Below, in pieces: positions 44,745-56,543 of a stretch of 64,000 nt of DNA; the first letter of the stretch is position 1; each line of letters starts with the position of its first letter. Position numbers and translations under genes: made by a program. Under the pieces are notes generated by a model that worked only from the letters and a program-made list of their open reading frames with translations, searched no databases and was not told the origin of the DNA. The stretch is from positions 4,743,292 through 4,807,291 of the forward strand of contig OX422202.1 in NCBI GenBank assembly GCA_949130485.1, given 5' to 3'. The DNA comes from Agelas oroides (lineage: Eukaryota; Porifera; Demospongiae; Agelasida; Agelasidae).

Positions 44745-45023
44745 CAACGGGTTGCTGGTGGCCTATTGGTTAAAGCACTGGACTGCGGATCGAAAGGTCC
44801 AGGGTTCCAGTCCCACTAGCAGCAGAGATTTATTTCTCTTCTGGGTGCACTCAGCCCTACCTCAAAAATTGAGTAGGTTTTCCTTCGCGTCCTTCGGAGG
44901 GGACATTAAGCCGTTGGTCCCTGGGAACCCCTTAAAAATAGCCCAAGTGTGCTATTGGGGATTTCCTTGTTAACTGGGTCATCCCAGGTAAACCATAATA
45001 AAAAATTAAAAAAATAAAAAAAC
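44745..45023 (+). mobile_element. tRNA-derived SINE
   Basis: The tRNA-like head has an A-box TGGCCTATTGGTTAAAGC and a B-box GGTTCCAGTCC (44748-44825). The body carries TCCTTCGGAGGGGACATTAA and GCCGTTGGTCCCTGGGA, a conserved-core type seen in marine invertebrate SINEs. The A-rich tail (AAAAAATTAAAAAAATAAAA) ends at about 45020. It is transcribed by pol III and depends on a partner LINE for mobility. Confidence 0.8.
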
Positions 45024-45179
45024 ACACTTGCTATGGTATGTCACTCTCTTGTTCAGTGAATTACTGGTGGTACTTTGCATTGTATAGATGGCATTATCTT
45101 GGCTATATGGCTATTGCCCACTTTATTTCAACTTGCTGTTACCTTGTTTTTGCTTCTTTTAGCTTGTATCGACAGTCTT

Positions 45180-45725
45180 TCACTTCTTCCAGCTCCCTGA
45201 GTTGTGTCTGAGGCCTGTCTACATACACGTGAACGCGAAATTTTTGGCTTGCTTGTAGCTCGGGTAGTGCAAAAAGTTTACGGTAAGACAGGCCCATTTT
45301 CAAATATTTTGTGCGGTTTTTTTCGGGCTATCCGCCGATATATAGATCATGCAGATCGCTCCAGAAACGAGCGCAAGTCCGGCTTGAATCGGCCATGGCT
45401 TGAGAGAGCTGTCTGTTGGAAAAGGCAGGAAGTAAGCGGCACGCTAATTACACGTTGGAATGAAGCCTCCTGGGCACTTCCTGTTCTTGCTTTAAAATCC
45501 AATTATCTGGACCGCTGGCTTAACGACTGTTTAATTTTACTGCATTTTCCGCGCTGTAGCCGCTGATACCTCTCGTTGAACGCCTAAAAGCGCGAGAAGG
45601 CAGAATAGAGAAAACGGACACACACACACACAGACACACACACAGACACACACACAGACACACACACAGACACACAGGACAACTACCGTAACCCTTGGTG
45701 CGCATGCGCGCCGAGGGTTAATAAT
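45180..45725. repeat. Repeat ending in (CA/GACA)n and CCGAGGGTTAAT
   Basis: A microsatellite of CACACACA/CAGACACA lies at 45617-45677. It is followed by ACTACCGTAACCC...GCGCATGCGCGCCGAGGGTTAA. The same ending, CTACTGTAACCCTACGGCGCATGG...CCGAGGGTTAA, occurs after a CAGACAGACACACG run at 55080-55147. It is probably a shared retroelement or MITE end; CCCTNGGTGCGCATGCGC is self-complementary. Confidence 0.6.
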
Positions 45726-45742
45726 GGTTAAGTATACAGATA

Positions 45743-46078
45743 TTACAGATTTAAAAGGTGGTTTCTAGTTTTATACAAGTTATACAAATGTTTCCCAATT
45801 ATTTTACAATGATTATTTGCACTAAGGATGTACTTAAATTTATCAATAAGGGTAAGGGTGGTAAAAGAAGTATCTAAGTCGGATAAACAACTGAAAAAGG
45901 TAGAGCGTAAATGATCTAATGCTGGACACAACATAACAAAATGAAATTCAGTTTCAACAGTGTCTGATGAACACAATCTGCAGGTCCGGAGGTGGTATGG
46001 TGTTTTTGGTGCCCTATATCGGCCTGTCTCAATGTGAAGTGGGAGACAACCCCCTCGGAGGGCAGCCATGACCCACCG
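45743..46078 (-). pseudogene. LINE ORF2 C-terminal fragment
   Basis: The minus strand reads RWVMAALRGGCLPLHIETGR, YRAPKTPYHLRTCRLCSSD, then TEFHFVMLCPALDHLR and ends HLLNL. The LRxGxxPLxIETGRY...CxxC...E.HF...CP pattern is the C-terminal zinc-knuckle region of Jockey/CR1-type LINEs. 5'-truncated, as usual for such insertions. Confidence 0.75.
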
Positions 46079-46099
46079 GTGACCCCTGCACAGAATACC

Positions 46100-46762
46100 A
46101 CTGATGTAGCACTCGGGCCTAGGTTGTTGTTTTATAACTCTATAGTTATGCAGCCTACCCCCTGAGTCTGTAATGTGTGGGGATCATTGGGGGAGAGGGG
46201 GTAGTGATGGCCACTTATCCTTGGTTATGCCATTTGTGGGCGTGGGGCTAAACAGTTTGGGACAGCCAATTCAGGCTGGTCCTCTTGGACCTTGCATGCC
46301 CTGTACCTTACGATCCGTTAACCATAGCCCCACACCCACCTCAAGCCCCGCCCATCCCCGTACCCCTGACTCCCATGCCCCCCAGAAAATTTATGGAATT
46401 TAGAGGCTATGAGGTTGGTTCTGAGACTATTTTTGGGCCTAAACGATGCTTCTCGGAGGCCAGACGACAGAGTTTTACATGCATGAACATCTACCCTTTC
46501 TGCCTGTTGCGCCATAGCACTGGTTTCGGTTTTCCGATCATTCGCTAATCTCACAAGCCACACCCTTCGCAGATTGTTCGGTTGGAAGAACGGAAAATTA
46601 TTGGAAGACTCGCACTGTTCGCAGCCATCTCGTATTATGTTGCAACATGTCACCACGCTGTGTGCGTGCCATGGGCATTTGCCGAGCATTGGCCGTATTT
46701 GGCGACGCCAAGCAAGCCATGGGTGAGGGAAAAGGTGGTCCGGTTGAAACCGGACTAACCAG
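46100..46762. other. Gene-free GC-rich interval
   Basis: CCCACACCCACCTCAAGCCC lies near 46330. Long open frames here (for example on the minus strand 46318-47019) have a composition typical of repeats and cross the foldback boundary, so no gene is called. Confidence 0.4.
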
Positions 46763-49405
46763 ACCGGGCGTTTTTTTTTTTTTTGGACGCACTTTCGACT
46801 TAGTCTCTGGACAGCAATGCATATGCGCATGCGCAGTACCACACCCTCTGTGTACTTGGACCTTTGAGAAGGACGTGTTGAACATGATCGAGCAAAACGA
46901 CTGCTAAGAAGACTGCAGTTGGAAAGAGAACTACTCCTCAGGTGATTTTTAGCAACAAAGAACTTCAGCCTATAACTACAATGTACTTCCAGTGAACTGT
47001 GAGCAAGACTGGAAAGCATCTGGCCACTGTTCCATTTCTGTTGTCTCCTCTAGAAATAATTTGCCAAGGACGATCATGATAGTGCGTCATATAGTCTATT
47101 CTAGCCAGTAAGACATTCCAGCAACCTTGAAACTCCCAGGGAATGTTGTCCCAGGAATGGGCAGCAATTAGAACTACCTTGCGTTTACCTGATGAGGAAC
47201 AGAAAGGACCCAGAGATTCACACTGAGCCGACTATTGAACTGCTGTTCTGTGGGGTGGCTGGGAATGGTGTGAGTGTCTGTGTCATCATGTTGATTGAAC
47301 ATGATCAGCCAAACGATACTATGAAGATGGGAATTGGAAAGGAAGCTTTAACATCAAAAAGTTCAGTCTATAGCTACCAATGCACTATCAGTGAACTGTG
47401 AACAAGACTGGAAAGTATCTGTCACCATTCAATTTCTGTTGTCTCCCTATATAAGTCATAATTTGCCAGGGACAATGATGGTGCACCATATAGCCATTCC
47501 AGCTACCTTGGAAACTCTCAGGGAAAGTTCTCCCAGGAATGGGCAGTAATTAGAACAAGCTTATGTTGTTCTGGCGGGTAGCCTAAAGACGCAGAGATCC
47601 ATACTTAACTGTCTATTCAGCTCAAGTTTAATATGCAAGGGTTAAAAGCAGTGAGACTTGCCTGGTGGCGGACATTGAAACAGTGACCTTGTATGGATCA
47701 AGGCTAACGAGTCTAAGCAGAAGGAAACAAGACTACAGTTTGAAGCAAAAACTGAAATACCATGCTCTTCATACAACTTTAACTCATGTCATCATGGACT
47801 AATGAGTAATTTGTGGCTATGAGCCATTGTGGTGTCACTACACTAGATGATGAAGAAACTGAACCACTTGAACTATATGGCACAAGACATCATTATAAAA
47901 ATTCCTTTGCAAATGACAACTATGATATATGATTACTTTCATGTTACTGTTTCATTAAAATTAATGTGGTTTCAACACAACAGTGTGGTGTTCCAGCTAT
48001 AATTGTGTGTTACATAAAATCCTCATTCGCATACAGGCCTTCCCACTCTCCAGCTTTATGGAAAGCAGACTTGAAACAAGACTAGAGTAACTGTTGAAGG
48101 CTGCCTTAGGCCATACCAATCTATTTTTTGGTGCTCGAATAGATATGAATTGGGTCAGTAGGTAGGCTTAAAATGATAACCAGTGATCATGATACTGGCA
48201 ACAGTTTTGCTACAAAGCGTACACTAACAGCTCTCCAAAAGAGTCACCCCGTCTACAGTTAATGATCTTGGTCTTTTGTTTGATCTTCAGGTCCTATTTT
48301 GGTGAATATTATGATGACACCACTCTGACAAAGTCAGCTTGCAGATTCATATGCACTCTGTACACAATAATTTTTGAGTATATAGCATTTGCCAATATTT
48401 GGGTCGGCCAGGTCTGATCAACATAAAACTACAGTGGTATGACCTTAATCATCCTTGTAACAATCATCACTGACGTCCTTGGTAGTTTTTTTTTGTTTTG
48501 GCAGCCTGTATCAAAAAATCCAGACTGTTTGGTTTAGCCCTGTTTAGATTTAACACTTAAACTGGTTTCAAATCAGTTAAAACTTTACACAGCTAAACAA
48601 ATTTGAAACTGATTTGAAACTGGTTTAAAGTGCTACTGTAAATGGGGCTATTGTTCAGGCATTGTGCATGACCAATGGACAAGGTTTAACAGACTCTCAC
48701 CAGACAATGTTTCAACTGCTATATCATTCTCTTCATCAGCCTAAAAAAGATGCTGATGGAAATTGCAACTGGCAGTTGAAACATTGCAAGATTCAAATTT
48801 GTCCAGTAAAAGTGTGTCCATAACAAGGTCGCATTGTTTTCACTTTCTTTTGTTGGTGCATCAGTGTAGGGAATCACTGATATATTAGAATTTGGAAAGT
48901 ATGGAACTACTGCTTCAACACCACACAGAATTTAAATAGTCGGCTCAGTGTGAATCTCTGGGTCCTTTCTATTCCTCATCAGGTAAACGCAAGGTAGGTC
49001 TAATTGCTGCCCATTCCTGGGACAACATTCCCTGAGAGTTTCAAGGTTGCTGGAATGTCTTACTGGCTAGAATAGACTATATGACGCACTATCATGATCG
49101 TCCTTGGCAAATTATTTCTAGAGGAGACAACAGAAATGGAACAGTGGCCAGATGCTTTCCAGTCTTGCTCACAGTTCACTGGAAGTACATTGTAGTTATA
49201 GGATGAAGTGCTTTGTTGCTAAAATCATCTGAGGAGTAGCTCTCTTTCCAACTGCAGTCTTCTTGGCAGTCGTTTTGCTCGATCATGTTCAACACGCCCT
49301 TCTCAAAGGTCCAAGTACACAGAGGGTGTGGTACTGCGCACGCGCATATGTATTATTGTCCAGAGACTAAGTCGAAAGTGTGTCCAAAAAAAAAAAACGC
49401 CCGGA
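46763..49405. mobile_element. Foldback element with ~470-bp inverted arms
   Basis: Arm 46763-47236 is the reverse complement of 48936-49405 with few differences. The tips read CCGGGCG followed by a T-run (14 T left, 12 A right) and GGAC(G/A)CACTTTCGACTTAG. The interior holds a diverged direct copy of the arm sequence at 47270-47590, an inner MITE at 48535-48650, and no protein-coding frame. Long arms without coding capacity fit a foldback-type or non-autonomous DNA transposon. No clear target duplication was found. Confidence 0.75.
48535..48650. mobile_element. TAGCCCTGTTTA hairpin MITE nested in the foldback
   Basis: TAGCCCTGTTTAGATTTAAC on the left and AAATGGGGCTA on the right are inverted. 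The inner arms AACTGGTTTCAAATCAGTT and GAAACTGATTTGAAACTGG pair. 116 bp. Confidence 0.7.
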
Positions 49406-49567
49406 CCGGTGGCTACAGCCCTGGAGTCGTCTCATGTGGTACAATGGCAGGAGGTTAATCTACTGCCCCAGTGTGGAGATGAAAGTGCGTCGCAAAACTT
49501 GTCAACACCCACTGCAGTGCAACCAGTAACTGCCGACAAGCAATGTCTTGTTACCATGACTAAGTAG
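49406..49567 (+). CDS. Possible terminal exon beside the foldback
   Basis: A frame reads VATALESSHVVQWQEVNLLP and on to PVTADKQCLVTMTK, then TAG. Codon content is protein-like, but there is no domain, no upstream exon and no Met within it. It could be the end of a gene cut by the foldback insertion. Confidence 0.25.
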   Translation, partial: PVATALESSHVVQWQEVNLLPQCGDESASQNLSTPTAVQPVTADKQCLVTMTK

Positions 49568-50481
49568 TGTGTATTCATTTAGTAAACACATGTATTGCCA
49601 ATTTTCTTACATAAAAGTGAAACTGAGTTTACCTCAGTATTGGTATTTTTTTTTGTGTGTGTGTGCGGTGAAATAAAACAGCTGATCATGTGTGAATGTG
49701 AGTGATTGGTTCATGAAAGTAGATTAGCTAGTGGTAGATGAGTCCGATATCCTAGCGTCTAATTTAACAAAACTTTTTCCTGGGAGACCATGCCCCCAGA
49801 CCCCACTACATACTACATACTATATACTACATGCATTATGTAGACTTTGGCAACACCACCTTGAAATAGCTTGCTACAGCCCTGTATATAGGGTCAGATG
49901 TTTCTCTTTCTATATGGCATTTCTGAGCTAATTTTTAGGCCCCAAATCTCTGCAATTCTTAGATAACAGAATTTCAATAGGTGCTACACGTACTCTCTGT
50001 GAGATAGTGATCGCAGATTGCGCGTAACATAGTGCACGTAGCAGCTACATAATTATAGAATGCATGCCCCCGCAGCAAAAAAAAAAGAAAAAAAAAAAGA
50101 AAAAAAAAAAAAAGGCTCCGAGATCGCTTTTTATAGCTGTGATCATATTAACCAAATAGGATTCTGATTCACGTTGAGTACTGAATTAATGAGTAGTCTT
50201 GTTCCTGGGCTCCCACCCAGCTTGGCTACCCCACTGTTGCAGCACGAAGCGCGCCCACAATGTTCTGGGCCACACCCCACCTCCCCTCCCCCTACCCAAT
50301 GATTTGTTCTTCTCTCAAATCACTGTTTAGGGCGTTTGAAGCTGTTATTATTTTTTATTATTATTATTATCACTTTTACAGTTCAGATGGGGGCATGGAA
50401 TGGAACTGAAAGTGTGAGAGTGAAGTGATGGTACGTTAGACTTAAAGCTAACAGCTGGGAATCTATAGGTATAAGTAAACA
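49568..50481. other. Gene-free interval with A-rich tract
   Basis: (A)nG tracts lie at 50078-50114 and a (TAT)n tract at 50347-50369. The GC-rich stretch 50225-50340 resembles 21560-21650. No gene was seen. Confidence 0.45.
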
Positions 50482-51015
50482 TTAGGTAGATACACTGAAG
50501 TTGGTAGAGTGTGATACAGAACATTTGTTACAGAGACACAGGAAGTGGAGCGTACATGTCTTAAGAGGGTCATAGTTAGCAATGAAATGGTTCCTGAAAA
50601 ATTGTTTCAACTCAGAGATTATTGTAGGCAGTGGTTGATTGAGGTCGATAGTTGGTAGGGAATTCCAAAGACGTGGAAGTCCGTTAAAGTAAAAGTGTCT
50701 AGTTTTGTTAGTCCAGGAGAGAGACTGCTTCAGTTTGTGGTGAGTTGATGATCTGTTGCCATGTTCACAGAAAGAAACATAGTTCAAAATGTTGAAGGTG
50801 CTGGTAATACAGTTGAGTGATTTGACAAAGAAAATGATATCATTGAGCTCAAAGAGCATCATCAGAGGGAACAGTTGGAGTGAAACTAGACGTGATTTAT
50901 AGTCAGAAGAGTGGTCGTTTAGTATGAATTTGGTTGGCAGTCTTTAGATTTTCTCCAGCATGAGGATATCATTGTGTAAATAGGTGCACCAAATGATGGG
51001 ACAGGGGGAGGTGGG
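50482..51015 (-). pseudogene. LINE (CR1/RTE-like) ORF2 3' end
   Basis: Minus-strand reading: SPCPIIWCTYLHNDILMLEK, a stop, RLPTKFILNDHSSDYKSRL, then LMMLFELNDIIFFVKSL, HHKLKQSLSWTNKTRHFYF, NGLPRLWNSLPTIDL and a Cys-containing tail ending SVST. The RHFYFNxLPRLWNSLP signature is common at the C-terminus of invertebrate LINE polyproteins. One in-frame stop at about 50945; 5'-truncated. Confidence 0.75.
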
Positions 51016-51040
51016 TGGGTGCACCGCTCTGGCTGACAGT

Positions 51041-51696
51041 GCATGGCGGCTGTTGCAGCTGGCTATAGAAAAGGCCTGGTCAGCGCTGGGTGTCCCGCTC
51101 CTCCACCTTCTTGTACAAACGAGCACAGAAAACGGTCCTTTCACCTTGTAGGGACTCCATTTCTGTTTTTTTTTTTTCAGGCAGCTTTCTGTCTGGAGGA
51201 GCGTTCCCTGGTCGGAGGGCCCAGACTATTGAACGCTCGGTAATGAGTGGGTGTGGTCAGGGTCATGAACCTGCAAAAAACTTCTGAAGCAAGCTGTGGA
51301 TCAAGTTTCTCGGGCTAACTCCTGGCAGAAGTGGAAATGCAGGTGAAAGAAGGTGGCCGGGACTAGTCTTGCATGGCGGCTGTTGCAGCTGGCTATAGAA
51401 AAGGCCTGGTCAGCGCTGGGTGTCCCGCTCCTCCACCTTCTTGTACAAACGAGCACAGAAAACGGTCCTTTCACCTTGTAGGGACTCCATTTCTGTTTTT
51501 TTTTTCAGGCAGCTTTCTGTCTGGAGGAGCGTTCCCTGGTCGGAGGGCCCAGACTATTGAACGCTCGGTAATGAGTGGGTGTGGTCAGGGTCATGAACCT
51601 GCAAAAAACTTCTGAAGCAAGCTGTGGATCAAGTTTCTCGGGCTAACTCCTGGCAGAAGTGGAAATGCAGGTGAAAGAAGGTGGGACTAGTCTACA
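51041..51696. repeat. Recent 330-bp tandem duplication
   Basis: Unit 1 (51041-51370) and unit 2 (51371-51696) are almost identical, differing mainly in a T-run (12 versus 9) and a 4-bp GCCG gap. Each unit encodes MAAVAAGYRKGLVSAGCPAP, then a T-run and CAG acceptor-like site, then GGAFPGRRAQTIERS. The unit may be a duplicated promoter/5' exon of an unknown gene, or repeat DNA. Confidence 0.85.
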
Positions 51697-51752
51697 CAAG
51701 ACCTTTAGGGGAATTAATTTAGCATTTAAAGGGCTAAAGACCAGCCTTAGAG

Positions 51753-52388
51753 TAGCCTCGTACCCAGGCCGTTAATTAGGAAAAACGGCCTGGCAACTTA
51801 TCCGAATTCAAAGACAAACTGTTGACTTCCGCTGCATTGGGGTTGGCAGTACCAATCAGATTTCAGAACGCTTCACGTGACAGTTGTAGAGAATTTTAAT
51901 TGCGTCATAAATGCATCACAGTATTATACCCGTCCCGTGGTACCGCTAGCGCTTGGAACGACGCTTTTGTTCGAACTCCTTCTGCTGACTTGTGTGCAAC
52001 AACTACAGTACCTGCGGACAAAACGGATTCTTTATATAAAAGGACCTGTTCGAGAGTAGCAGTGTCAGGTACTAGTTAGTACTTACTGTCAGTCGGGCAC
52101 ATCGACATCGGTGAGCGTGAGCGAGTCTACTGCAAGCGGTTCGTCTACAGATGACAAGTAAGACAGTAACCATCCAATATAAGCCTGTAACGAGTCTACT
52201 GACAACAACAACGCGCTTGCCACATTACGAACAGTCACGTGGCTACGATTAAATATCACATGCATTATCCAATATTCATGGCTTGTATGGGTGCAGCTGT
52301 AATCTTTTTGACGTCACATCCGTATACAGTTTGAACCCGGGTAAGTTGCCAGGCCGTTCTTCCAATTAACGGCCTGGGTACGAGGCTA
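51753..52388. mobile_element. TAGCCTCG MITE, 636 bp with ~70-bp inverted ends
   Basis: TAGCCTCGTACCCAGGCCGT through GGCCTGGCAACTT is inverted at the right end (CGAGGCTA at 52381-52388). The interior has CCAATCAGATTTCAGAACGC near 51854, then a TATATAAAAGG TATA-like sequence near 52033. It looks like a full-length relative of the short hairpins in this window, and may carry an internal promoter. Confidence 0.75.
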
Positions 52389-52655
52389 GCCTTAGAGCAA
52401 TTGAACGATATGCATATTGCCTGGTTTACCTATATTTTACCCCAAGATATGGCTTTCCGAAGTCAAATGGTACCGTACCCACTTTTTACAACAAAACTCA
52501 ATGGAGAGGGTGGCACAGGGCCACATCATTTAAAGATCAAGTGCATACAACACCTCATCCAGTTTTAAATTTTCTGGGGATCTAAATGAGTCCTGTGCTA
52601 TGATATCCTAGCCATTTTTTGGAGCACAACAGCTCACAGCAGTGGTATCAGTGCA

Positions 52656-53221
52656 TATTACAGGCCCGTAAGAGCCACTACGGCATGGCCGTACCGGTTT
52701 TTGTAAGCATTAAAAAAAAAATTGTATCTTGCGCGCCGCCACTCACGAAAGCTAGTCTCGTGAAGCCAGACTCTTGAAAAGCGCGACCGACAACTTTGGA
52801 CTTGCCGATATGACGCTAGGGTTGGTGGGGGTGACTTCACTAACCTCAGGAAGACGCGCGATTCGACAGCGAGCACGTGTTCGAATTTGAACTTTGAACC
52901 TTGCATGGTCGTTCTAGCTCCCGTGCATGAGGATCTTGGTTTAATAAGTGGCAGTGGCTACACTACGAGTCAACTGCAGACTTAGCCTTCTGCTATACGT
53001 GCGTGACAGCCATCAAGACGGGGAAGATGAAGATCGCCGGCAATGTGAAAGACTCTGCTTTCATCTACATGTAGACTACAATGGTTTGCATTTCCCTCAA
53101 ATGAAATTGGCGTCTGAGAAGCCACCAGAAGCAGTCTTAGAAGGAGAAGCACGCCATCCCTCATCCCGTATGGGAATTTGGCCGGACAGGTTTTTTTTTT
53201 GCTTCCTACGGCCCTGTATTA
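52656..53221. mobile_element. Element with TATTACAGGCCCGTA ends
   Basis: TATTACAGGCCCGTA on the left is the inverse of TACGGCCCTGTATTA on the right with one base slip. An A-run and a T-run sit ~40 bp inside each end. The interior frame (MAVATLRVNCRLSLLLYVRD) is not recognised and is probably not a gene. Confidence 0.5.
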
Positions 53222-54195
53222 TGGTAGATGTTTAAAGGTTTGTTTCTTTCAAGAGCTGGCTATGGGGATGACTCTGATGCTCTGATGATTAAAATGACAT
53301 TTGTTTTGGCTAATGAGTCTAAGTGTAGCTACCATGCAGTGAGTCTCCAAACCTGCAGATAGGAGTCACCAACATGCATGGTCATCGTAATCTGCACTTT
53401 AGTGCCTGGAGTCTCTAGGAAGGGCAGTACGGCTTGTCCACCTATTCCCTTCAACCCAGTCACTGATCAATCACCATCACATTCTTGTTTGTGCATCTCT
53501 TAATAGTCCATCTTCTTTGCAACTCCAAACACTCCCTTCTCTCCATCATTCTGTGGGCCCACTGTATCTCCCAGCAGCTACAGCTGTGGATTTCATACAC
53601 TCTTTAGCTCTATTATACATGAAAAGACTCGTTACCACACACACAAGCATAGGCCTATGCAGTTCTTATGTCAGTACACAGCCTCCACCACTCAGGCATC
53701 AGGAGTGGAATGTTTGTTTCTGAGATCAGCTGAGGTCCTTTGGTAATCCTAACGGGAATAAAGTAAGTTGCAGCAGCAAATGACTGTACTGGAATGGCAC
53801 TCACTTGCAATGTCCTGAGCTTTTGCTGGTTGCCACAGTAGTGTGACTGTTTTGACGGCAAGTACAACCCAAAGAATTGAAATCTGCACCCCAAGAAACC
53901 TATTTCCCATGGTAAGGGTTGCATAAACCTTAGAAGTCCAGTGAAATTTGTAAAAAGCGGCTAAAACACCAAAAAAAAGGCAGAATTTTAGAAAAATGAT
54001 TGCTCTTACCAGCAGAATTGAAAGCGTTTCAATTTGATGTGCGTTGTAAGGCTATTGGCCGAAATTTCGACTGTGGGTGCGCGTTTTTGCAAGACACGTA
54101 CAACGGTGCCGCATTCAATATGGCACTTCCGCTCAGAAAAGGGTTACGCAATTTTTCACTGTTATGAATATCATTTGGACTCGCTATTATTGCCG
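53222..54195. other. Gene-free interval
   Basis: No convincing exon. Several short frames lack composition support. Confidence 0.4.
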
Positions 54196-54257
54196 TAGTC
54201 TCGTCCCCAGACCCACCCTCTCCCGAGGAAAACGGTCTGGTGAACCAAGTCGGGCTA
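54196..54257. mobile_element. Short TAGTCTCG hairpin MITE
   Basis: TAGTCTCGTCCCCAGACC pairs with GGTCTGGTGAACCAAGTCGGGCTA around a short GC loop. Confidence 0.55.
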
Positions 54258-55147
54258 GCGCACACTGTTGCGACAATGTAACCTAGCAACGATCAAAGCA
54301 TTTTGCAGCCAACCCGCTCAAAAAAGGTACGGATACTCGAATGGAGATTAACAATTTTACTGTTGTAAGGGAAGTGCTAAGTAATAATGAAAGCACATAC
54401 AGTGCAAAACCCTCGGAGTTTGATGCGTGTTTTGGTTCATTGAGTGATAATAATCAAATGAAAATGTTCAACTCTAAAAATTTTGTGCTATAACTGGCAA
54501 TAACCCTGTCATTATGCTCTTTGCTATTATGCTGACATGGGAAAGCATAGCTATGCCAGTATAACGTCCCAAGGTGTATAGCGCGGTGTGAGGATTACAT
54601 AAATAAATATCCTCCACGTTATTTATAACTGGGTTAACTAGCTAGCTAGCTAGCTTAAAGCTAGAACCTGAGCAAATGTGCAAGCAGCAGGAATGCAATA
54701 TCCATAGGACGCGCGCGCGCGCGTGCATAAACATGTTGTATCACGTGTGCCACCATAGTGCCAGGTCAGCAGATACACACCGATGAAAGCCAAGAAGCTT
54801 TCGAGGATAGTGGCTATTTTAGTAAGATCAGTGACAAGTCAGCTGTGTTATAGGAGCTATCGCTATCCCTACACACTAGTCTGTCTCTCTTGTCCATTGA
54901 GAGCACGTCATCATCGTCAAGAAGCCAGAAGGCAGTGGTGGTCAGAAAATCACGCCAGAACTTTTGAACGAAGCGTTTTCAGCGAAAGCCACACGACTAA
55001 AATCTTGAAAACGCCATAAACAACCCTATGACACCTCACTTGAGACGTATAAACGAGGTATGTAGCTGCTAGCGTGGTAACAGACAGACAGACACACGCA
55101 CAAAACGACTACTGTAACCCTACGGCGCATGGGCGCCGAGGGTTAAT
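54258..55147. repeat. Repeat-rich interval ending in CCGAGGGTTAAT
   Basis: It holds (TAGC)n at 54637-54656, (GC)n at 54709-54722, and from 55080 the CAGACAGACACACG tract plus CCGAGGGTTAA end also seen at 45595-45725. No gene was called. Confidence 0.5.
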
Positions 55148-55444
55148 TACCGATCTCGCAATCTCATTGGTCATTACCACTTTTTGGGGAATAAGCCCAA
55201 GAAATTCGACTTCGTTCACCAGACCGTTTCTCGCCGGGAGGCGCGCGCGGGCGGGGCACGATATTGCGTACGACTTCATGTGTATTCAAAGTGCGCATGT
55301 GCACGCTTGGTCTGCGAGAAAGTGGCCGGGCCAAACAAAACCCCGACCGCTTGCTTCGACCATGTGTGCGGTACTTCAGGGAACTCTGGGCCTAGCACTA
55401 GACAAACTCCTGAAGCCAGGCCAAGCCAAACACTTGCAGGAGCA

Positions 55445-55690
55445 CTGACTATGCCCCTACACTGTGGCGTGGGCACCCAAAGTCTCACCTGTACCTCAGT
55501 GGAATTAGGCACAGCTAGTGGCCTTGCCCTTCCCCTGCCTAAGCCAGGTCCCCAATTTACTATTTTACTTGGGCCTGGGTTGGGTGCCAAGTGGAGAAAG
55601 ATTTTTCTCCAGTGGTAACTGGTGGGACTTGAACCTGTGATCTTTCGATTGACAGTCAAGTGCTTTAACCACTTGGCCACACAGTCACTC
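55445..55690 (-). mobile_element. tRNA-derived SINE, minus strand
   Basis: The reverse complement begins GTGACTGTGTGGCCAAGTGG (A-box), then GGTTCAAGTCCCACC (B-box). Its body contains CTCCACTTGGCACCCAACCC and runs to about 55445. The tRNA-like head resembles that of the SINE at 44745, but the body differs, so it is a different subfamily. Confidence 0.65.
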
Positions 55691-55953
55691 ACACACACAC
55701 ACACTATAGAAGTGGGTGGAAATATCTGTTGCATGACTAGCTAAGTGAATTGGGCACCGTTTGGAAATATTTATTGACAGTAATAGGTCTGGGTATAAAT
55801 TGGAAATACTTATTGACTATAGCTATACGCAGTCAGGCCAAGTTGTGTGAGTCAGGCAAAATTTGGAAATATTTGTTGACATCAATCAAATTGGGCACTG
55901 TTGAGTTACAAGTTTGTCAACATCAGCTGCAGACAAACATAACAGCAACCATA

Positions 55954-56091
55954 GTGTCCATCTGCAAGAGTGTCCAAGTATTGGATACCTGCATGACTCC
56001 CATACTTTCTCTATAGGAGTCCATTTCCAAGCTTGTTTACTGCCTTGTTCACTCAGATGTTCAATACTTGGACACTCTTGCAGATGGACAC
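55954..56091. repeat. Perfect 30-bp inverted repeat
   Basis: 55954-55983 (GTGTCCATCTGCAAGAGTGT...) is exactly inverted at 56062-56091, with a 78-bp spacer. Just upstream, (T)TTGGAAATA(T/C)TT(A/G)TTGAC occurs three times (55766-55880). Confidence 0.8.
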
Positions 56092-56543
56092 CATTCTTAT
56101 TGTGAAAATTGGGGGGTATGAGCTAATTGGAAATTCAAAATTGCAATTGGTTGGTAATTTTTTTTACTGCACGTCACATAATCATAGTACACCTGCACAT
56201 CCTGTAATGGAAGCTGTCCACTTGATCATGTGCAGTGAAGATCATTTCTTATTAAGTACCTTTCCAACCTAATGAATGAGCTAGCAATAAAACTCACTGC
56301 TGACTAAATCGAAAATATACAAGTGATAGAGAATTGTGAGACCATAGTGTAGCAAAGTAAACTGAATATGATGTACATAAAAATCGATACGTTACAGATA
56401 TAATACAGGACAAGTATACGTTAATGTTTGCTATAGAGGTTTACTGCCCAAAACTGCATATAACATGCCAATATGTATGAGGTAATGTTACATAACAAAA
56501 TAAACATCCTGTACTCACTAAGAGATACATGTTGGTTGCACCA

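Noticed and set aside
46318..47019. 233-codon minus-strand open frame
   Set aside because: It crosses from unrelated DNA into the foldback arm, its composition is rich in Ser, Arg and Leu as in antisense repeat DNA, and no domain is visible.
52948..53235. 95-codon plus-strand frame (MAVATLRVNCRLS)
   Set aside because: It sits inside an element with inverted ends, runs through a T-run and shows no recognisable domain.
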